Assembly: GCA_015486015.1 (NCBI GenBank)
Contig: WFSL01000033.1
Coordinates: 12,691-76,690 of the forward strand
DNA: 64,000 nt
Direction: 5' to 3'
Source of the DNA: Aquificota bacterium
GTDB lineage: Bacteria; Thermosulfidibacterota; Thermosulfidibacteria; Thermosulfidibacterales; B14-G1
Shown here piece by piece: positions 56,964 to 64,000 of this stretch; position 1 is the stretch's first letter; the number at the start of each line of letters is the position of its first letter. The notes under the pieces are model-generated. The model did not search any database, had not been told where the DNA came from, and saw only the letters and a list, made by a program, of their open reading frames with translations. The translations under genes were made by a program, and so were the position numbers.

Positions 56964-58628
56964 CTGAGGAGGGTGATGGCACTATGTGTTTTTGCAGTTC
57001 TCTTCACAATAGCTGTTCCGGCCTATGGCGACATTGTGGATACCTATGGGATCGGTGCCAAGGCAATTGCCTTGGGAACCGCCTTCACTGCCCGGGCAGA
57101 TGACTTCTCAGCCATGTACTACAACCCTGCTGGCATTGCCCAGCTCAAGAGGCCTCAACTCTCCATAGGATCCTCATTTGTCAATCCCGCTGCGAGCATG
57201 AAGCTCAACTACCACAACGACCATGACCCTGGCCACAAGACCAGTGGGGCAGATAGCACTCAACTGCTGATCTATCCTCACGGTGGTGTGGTTTACCCAT
57301 TCAAACTCTTCGGCAAAAACGCCGCCTTTGGCATAGCTACATATGTCCCATACGGACTCTGGCTGCGCTGGAACTCCAACCCAAAGGGAAACTCAGGGGC
57401 CTACAACAGCTATCAATCCTACTATTATAGGATAGTAAGGGCGTCCCCTACCTTTGCTATCCAACTTACTAAGAAGCTCTTTGTAGGGGTAGGTTTGGCC
57501 TTTGGAGATTCTCACTCTGGCCTCATGCGCAGGCTTTACATAAGCCCCATAACCATGACCACAGCCAGCGGCTTCGGGGGTTACGCATCCCATTTCGCCT
57601 CCCTCCCCTTCTTCCAAAGCCCTAACACCTCATCCTTAGTGCCCAACACCGCCGCAGCTTATCTCATCTTCAGCCAAGACCCAAATCTACAGGCATTGGC
57701 TGCCAAAAGTGGGGTAGACCTAAACCAGGTCCTTGCTGGAGACCCTGTCGCTGTGAAAGGCTTCCTGAACCTCGTGCAGAGATTAGCCGTAGCAAACTCC
57801 AAATTTGCCGAGTCCTTAGTCAAGGTGAAGGTTTCCCCTCTGCTGGCCAGACTCAAGAATGGGAAGATGAGAACCAGGTGTACAGATGAGTTCAACTGGT
57901 CTTTTAACATCGGCCTCATTTACAGGTTCAATAACAGGCTCCAAGTAGGATTGGCTTACAGGGGACTGTGCAAGACCCGGTTCTTCCTCAGAACCAAGAT
58001 ATACGATGGCACTGGTAACAAGGTAGATGATGTGAGTGGTCACACATGGATAGATCACCCAGATCAACTGGAATTTGGGGTCCTCTACAAGCCTATACCA
58101 AGGCTATCCATAGAAGCGGACCTGAAGTGGGTAAATTGGGCGAGGATACATCATTATCGGGTCCACTGGAACAAGAGACTCCTGTACAAATATTTTGTGA
58201 AAAATGGTGTTCCCCCCGAGGTTGCAAAGGCCTTAAGTCCGGGGGATAAAACCTATTTCCCCCGCCATTGGAAGAATATGATCCAGCCCAAGATCGGCGT
58301 GCAGTATCAACTGTTCAACTGGTTGGCTGTGAGGGCAGGGTACTTTTATGATCCATGTTCTATCCCCCACAATACTTATGACACCACTTGGCCAGGGGCA
58401 AGCAAACACATATTCTCCATAGGAACAGGCCTCAAGCTCTTCGGCGGTAGACTCACAGTAGACACAGCCTATCAGTATTCCATGGTTGAGGGGCATAAGA
58501 TAATTGACTATGGAAGAAGCAAAAACCTCGATAAAACCTATGGCACCGAAGATGAGCATCCGGAAGCCAAAATAAATGGGTGGGGATACATCCACAATTT
58601 CGCCCTCACCCTCACCTACAAATTTTAA
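56964..58628 (+). CDS. OmpP1/FadL/TodX family outer-membrane transporter
   Basis: About 554 residues. After the signal peptide (cleavage after VPAYG) come the FadL hallmarks: DTYGIGAKAIALGTAFTARADDFSAMYYNPAGIAQLKRP (shown here in part: AMYYNPAGIAQ), a long barrel and a terminal ALTLTYKF. These proteins pass fatty acids or other hydrophobic compounds. Start: GTG at 56973 or ATG at 56976 are conventional but leave almost no gap after GAGGAGG and remove the basic residues of the signal peptide. CTG at 56964, with GGAGGTG six bases upstream, yields LRRVMALCVFAVLF, a proper signal peptide. Confidence 0.88.
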   Translation: MRRVMALCVFAVLFTIAVPAYGDIVDTYGIGAKAIALGTAFTARADDFSAMYYNPAGIAQLKRPQLSIGSSFVNPAASMKLNYHNDHDPGHKTSGADSTQLLIYPHGGVVYPFKLFGKNAAFGIATYVPYGLWLRWNSNPKGNSGAYNSYQSYYYRIVRASPTFAIQLTKKLFVGVGLAFGDSHSGLMRRLYISPITMTTASGFGGYASHFASLPFFQSPNTSSLVPNTAAAYLIFSQDPNLQALAAKSGVDLNQVLAGDPVAVKGFLNLVQRLAVANSKFAESLVKVKVSPLLARLKNGKMRTRCTDEFNWSFNIGLIYRFNNRLQVGLAYRGLCKTRFFLRTKIYDGTGNKVDDVSGHTWIDHPDQLEFGVLYKPIPRLSIEADLKWVNWARIHHYRVHWNKRLLYKYFVKNGVPPEVAKALSPGDKTYFPRHWKNMIQPKIGVQYQLFNWLAVRAGYFYDPCSIPHNTYDTTWPGASKHIFSIGTGLKLFGGRLTVDTAYQYSMVEGHKIIDYGRSKNLDKTYGTEDEHPEAKINGWGYIHNFALTLTYKF

Positions 58629-58659
58629 AGGCACCCCTCTTTAAGATCAGATCTTACGG

Positions 58660-58688
58660 TTGACCGCTACGACCTTCGAGAGTATAGG
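58660..58688 (+). promoter_or_regulatory. Candidate promoter of asd-guaB
   Basis: TTGACC, 17 bases, TATAGG. Leader about 35 bases ending in the asd ribosome site AGGAGG. Confidence 0.45.
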
Positions 58689-58727
58689 GGCAAGAAATTA
58701 TAGGCGAAAGCAGGAGGTAGAAGAGCT

Positions 58728-61222
<2,495 letters not shown>

Positions 61223-61290
61223 AGCACAAAAAGGCCTCCCCTACTTATGTAAAAAGTGAGAAGACTACTCAACCCGATTGGTGAGTCCCA

Positions 61291-61689
<399 letters not shown>

Positions 61690-61717
61690 CTAACCCTTTA
61701 TAAGAACATGGCCTCCC

Positions 61718-62404
61718 TCACCGGAAACTCCTGGGAAGCCGAAGGAACCGAGAAAAAAATTCCCAGCTTATGCTGGCAACCCGAGGATCAGGCACAAAAC
61801 TGGGAATAGCAGCTCCCTCTTCTCTTAGTTCCTCCCTGTAAACCTCTTTCCAGGTGTTCACCATGCCCTGGGTCACCTCCAGGTGAAACTGAAGTCCGTA
61901 AATGTGGTTCTTGTATCGAAAGGCCTGGTTTGGACACACCTCAGATGCAGCCAATCTCACCGAATGGCGAGGCAGATCAAAGGTTTCTTCATGCCACTGA
62001 AACACGGTGATCTCCTTTGGCATGAATGAGAAGAGGAAATCCATCGCCGCCGGGCGGGTGAGCTCCACGGTATGCCACCCAATCTCCTTGGCAGGGGCAG
62101 GATATACAGAAGATCCCAGGGCCTTGGCTATGAGCTGAGAACCCAAGCAGATCCCCAGCAGAGGTTTGTCCATGTCGACACAGTTCTTAATGAGCTCTAT
62201 CTCCTGGGAGAGGAAAGGGTACTTTTCCTCCTCATTAGCGCTCATAGGGCCTCCGAGAATGAGGACATGGGAGTAAGGCCCCAGTTCTGTAAGTAAATCC
62301 TCCTTATAGGCTTCTACCACCTGACACTCCACCCCCTTCTCCTCCATCACCCCTTCCCAGAGCCCCGGACCTTCTATACCTGTGTTTTTCACTACCAAAA
62401 TCAT
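61718..62404 (-). CDS. Class I glutamine amidotransferase domain protein
   Basis: 228 residues, a stand-alone GATase1 with the Cys-His-Glu triad: GICLGSQLIAKALG (Cys about 83), and QFHLEVT (His/Glu). GWHTVELT and FQWHEETFDLP are typical of the GMP-synthase-like subgroup whose partners are unknown. Glutaminase activity is expected; the acceptor is not evident. ATG at 62404 follows AGGAGACGGCG. It is flanked by two P-II genes and a TorF porin, which suggests nitrogen-related expression. Confidence 0.88.
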   Translation of the reverse strand: MILVVKNTGIEGPGLWEGVMEEKGVECQVVEAYKEDLLTELGPYSHVLILGGPMSANEEEKYPFLSQEIELIKNCVDMDKPLLGICLGSQLIAKALGSSVYPAPAKEIGWHTVELTRPAAMDFLFSFMPKEITVFQWHEETFDLPRHSVRLAASEVCPNQAFRYKNHIYGLQFHLEVTQGMVNTWKEVYREELREEGAAIPSFVPDPRVASISWEFFSRFLRLPRSFR

Positions 62405-62533
62405 CGCCGTCTCCTGCTTATCTGGATAGACCCCAGTCTGCCACAAGTCAAGAAATTAGCCGCATCAAAAGTGGCCAAAAGGGGCAGAAGGACCTTAACC
62501 AAATCCCCTACCCCTAAGCCCAAAACCAGTACA

Positions 62534-63307
62534 CTAAAACCCCACTTTCACCGTTAGGCCTCCCCACACAACCACGTCCTTACCCACACCATCCTGATCC
62601 TTCACATTGTCGTCTATGCACACCTGTATTGCAGCGAAGGGAGAGAGAGTAATGTGAGGAAAGGGAGAATAGTTAAAGGTGGTAGTAAGCTGGGCATGAG
62701 TAAAACCATTATTGTCGTAATACCCATCGTCAGCTCCATCCTCATCAATGGAATACCCCAAGGCCCCAGATAGATCTAAGGAGGTATTATAGGGCAAGTA
62801 AAAACTGTGTTCCAATCCCAACTCCAAGTAGCAGCCCCCCTGCTGCTCTATGTCGAAATATGCCGTAAGAGAGGGAGATACCAGTGCACCATTATAAGAA
62901 AGCCCTGCGTAGAGCTCCTGAGTGTTGTCGTCTTCTCCCTGGGGGAAGGCATAATAGATGTAGCCTACAGAGAAACCCACCTTCTTCAACTTGGGGGTAA
63001 TAAATCCCAGGTCTCCCGAGTAGTCCAAGGTGTAGTCCGTCTCTATTATCCGGCCGTTATTGTCGTTTTGGTCCGTCAAATCCATAGAGTACCAAACATT
63101 AGCGGTAATGCCTTTATAGCCCAGGTAGTAATCCCATTGGAAAGAATCATCACTGGCATGGAGACCCCTCCACATGTACTCCGATGTATAGGTAAAATCT
63201 GCACCAAAGGCGAATGGCAAGAAAGCATCCTTTGCTAACACACCCCTCGGCAATAGGCTCAGCCCCAGCAATACCCCTAACATACTTGTGATCCATGCCT
63301 TCCTCAT
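62534..63307 (-). CDS. TorF family putative porin
   Basis: 257 residues. Signal peptide (RKAWITSMLGVLLGLSLLPRGVLA) followed by a beta-barrel with the family start FGADFTYTSEYMWRGLHASD and ends GGLTVKVGF. Members are small outer-membrane channels often encoded beside amtB/glnK, as here, and a role in nitrogen-compound passage has been suggested but not shown. 24 bases after the second P-II gene, thus in an amtB-glnK-torF operon. Confidence 0.88.
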   Translation of the reverse strand: MRKAWITSMLGVLLGLSLLPRGVLAKDAFLPFAFGADFTYTSEYMWRGLHASDDSFQWDYYLGYKGITANVWYSMDLTDQNDNNGRIIETDYTLDYSGDLGFITPKLKKVGFSVGYIYYAFPQGEDDNTQELYAGLSYNGALVSPSLTAYFDIEQQGGCYLELGLEHSFYLPYNTSLDLSGALGYSIDEDGADDGYYDNNGFTHAQLTTTFNYSPFPHITLSPFAAIQVCIDDNVKDQDGVGKDVVVWGGLTVKVGF

Positions 63308-63331
63308 TTCCTTTACCTCCCAAAACTTGGA

Positions 63332-63682
<351 letters not shown>

Positions 63683-63686
63683 TTAC

Positions 63687-64000
63687 CTATGCTCTGGGCT
63701 CGAACTGATAAGCCTCTATCCCATGCTCACCAATATCGAGCCCATCAATCTCCTCATCCTCGCTCACCCTCAGGCCTACGGTAGCCTTGAGGATTCCAAA
63801 GAGGATGAACCCTGTAACCATGCACCAAGCAAAGACAGCCACCACACCCAGAATCTGCACACCAAGCTGATGAAACCCTCCTCCATAAAGGAGACCATCT
63901 TTCACATCAAAGAAGCCCAAAAGAAGAGTACCCAGGGCCCCACATGTCCCATGCACAGAGATGGCCCCAACAGGATCATCAATCCTGATTTTGTCAAAGA
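63687..64000 (-). CDS. amtB: Ammonium transporter, C-terminal fragment (5' end outside window)
   Basis: The frame is open to the window end. Visible: RIDDPVGAISVHGTCGALGTLLLGFF, here split as DDPVGAISVHG and CGALGTLLLG, which contains the second pore histidine, a last membrane helix (FAWCMVTGFILFGILK) and the cytosolic tail LRVSEDEEIDGLDIGEHGIEAY, the GlnK-docking region. About 105 of about 400+ residues are seen. Confidence 0.95.
   Translation of the reverse strand, partial: FDKIRIDDPVGAISVHGTCGALGTLLLGFFDVKDGLLYGGGFHQLGVQILGVVAVFAWCMVTGFILFGILKATVGLRVSEDEEIDGLDIGEHGIEAYQFEPRA

Noticed and set aside
61223-61290. Imperfect inverted repeat between guaB and glnB as a terminator
   Set aside because: The stem has a bulge and the T-run is about nine bases away; too weak to call.

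Overview
The window reads as a chromosomal segment of a Gram-negative, probably thermophilic bacterium, most likely a Desulfobacterota (old Deltaproteobacteria) lineage. This is inference. The support is: outer-membrane porins and lipoproteins (two envelopes); NfnAB-type ferredoxin:NADP reductase, a LUD/Fe-S lactate-type oxidase and LL-diaminopimelate aminotransferase (anaerobic metabolism); pyruvoyl arginine decarboxylase with SpeD/SpeE and a Thi4-type thiazole synthase (common in thermophiles and archaea); arginine encoded mostly by AGG/AGA; and charged, Glu/Lys/Arg-rich proteins. Many genes start with GTG or TTG, and two may start with CTG. I see no prophage, insertion sequence, CRISPR array or restriction/defence island. 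It is mostly ordinary core genome, densely packed in long operons.

Layout. 1-4.9 kb: 3' part of mutS2, then suhB-like and RNase E/G genes facing a MerR regulator + lolD. 4.9-8.2 kb: yggS-thi4-thiE-thiC operon (minus strand). 8.4-13.1 kb: one very large NAD-glutamate dehydrogenase. 13.1-20.5 kb: a plus-strand operon starting with an XRE-cupin regulator and running speD-pdaD-speE, a CDP-alcohol phosphatidyltransferase, rsmG, yebC, ruvCAB, queH and a small membrane protein. 20.5-24.5 kb: nfnA-nfnB-dapL-TPR (minus). 24.7-30.2 kb: a secreted FG-GAP-like protein and two tandem paralogous porins behind a near-consensus promoter. 30.2-31.6 kb: the least ordinary stretch, with a coiled-coil/nuclease-like gene, a biotinyl-domain remnant, and tRNA-Leu(CAG) with its own promoter and terminator.

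31.6-43.3 kb: one 13-gene minus-strand operon rimP-nusA-ylxR/L7Ae-infB-DUF503-rbfA-nrnA-(MagIII/Nth-like)-mutL-82 aa protein-proS-lipoprotein-LysM protein, preceded by a hairpin plus U-run that could act as an attenuator. 43.5-47.4 kb: fadD and a LutB-LutA fusion. 47.5-54.1 kb: radC, mazG-yjbQ, then the NAD operon nadB (frameshifted)-nadA-nadC and a MEMO-family gene. 54.0-56.8 kb: acuC-like, anion permease and low-Mr phosphatase. 57-64 kb: FadL-type porin, asd-guaB, then a nitrogen cluster (glnB, glutamine amidotransferase, TorF porin, glnK, partial amtB).

Most noteworthy: the single-base frameshift in nadB; two genes whose best ribosome-binding sites point to CTG start codons; the PuuR-like cupin regulator heading a polyamine operon; sequence-homogenised tandem porins with a hairpin between them; the putative attenuator ahead of rimP-nusA; and the coiled-coil/biotinyl-remnant/tRNA region. 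I did not find a clearly new multi-gene system.
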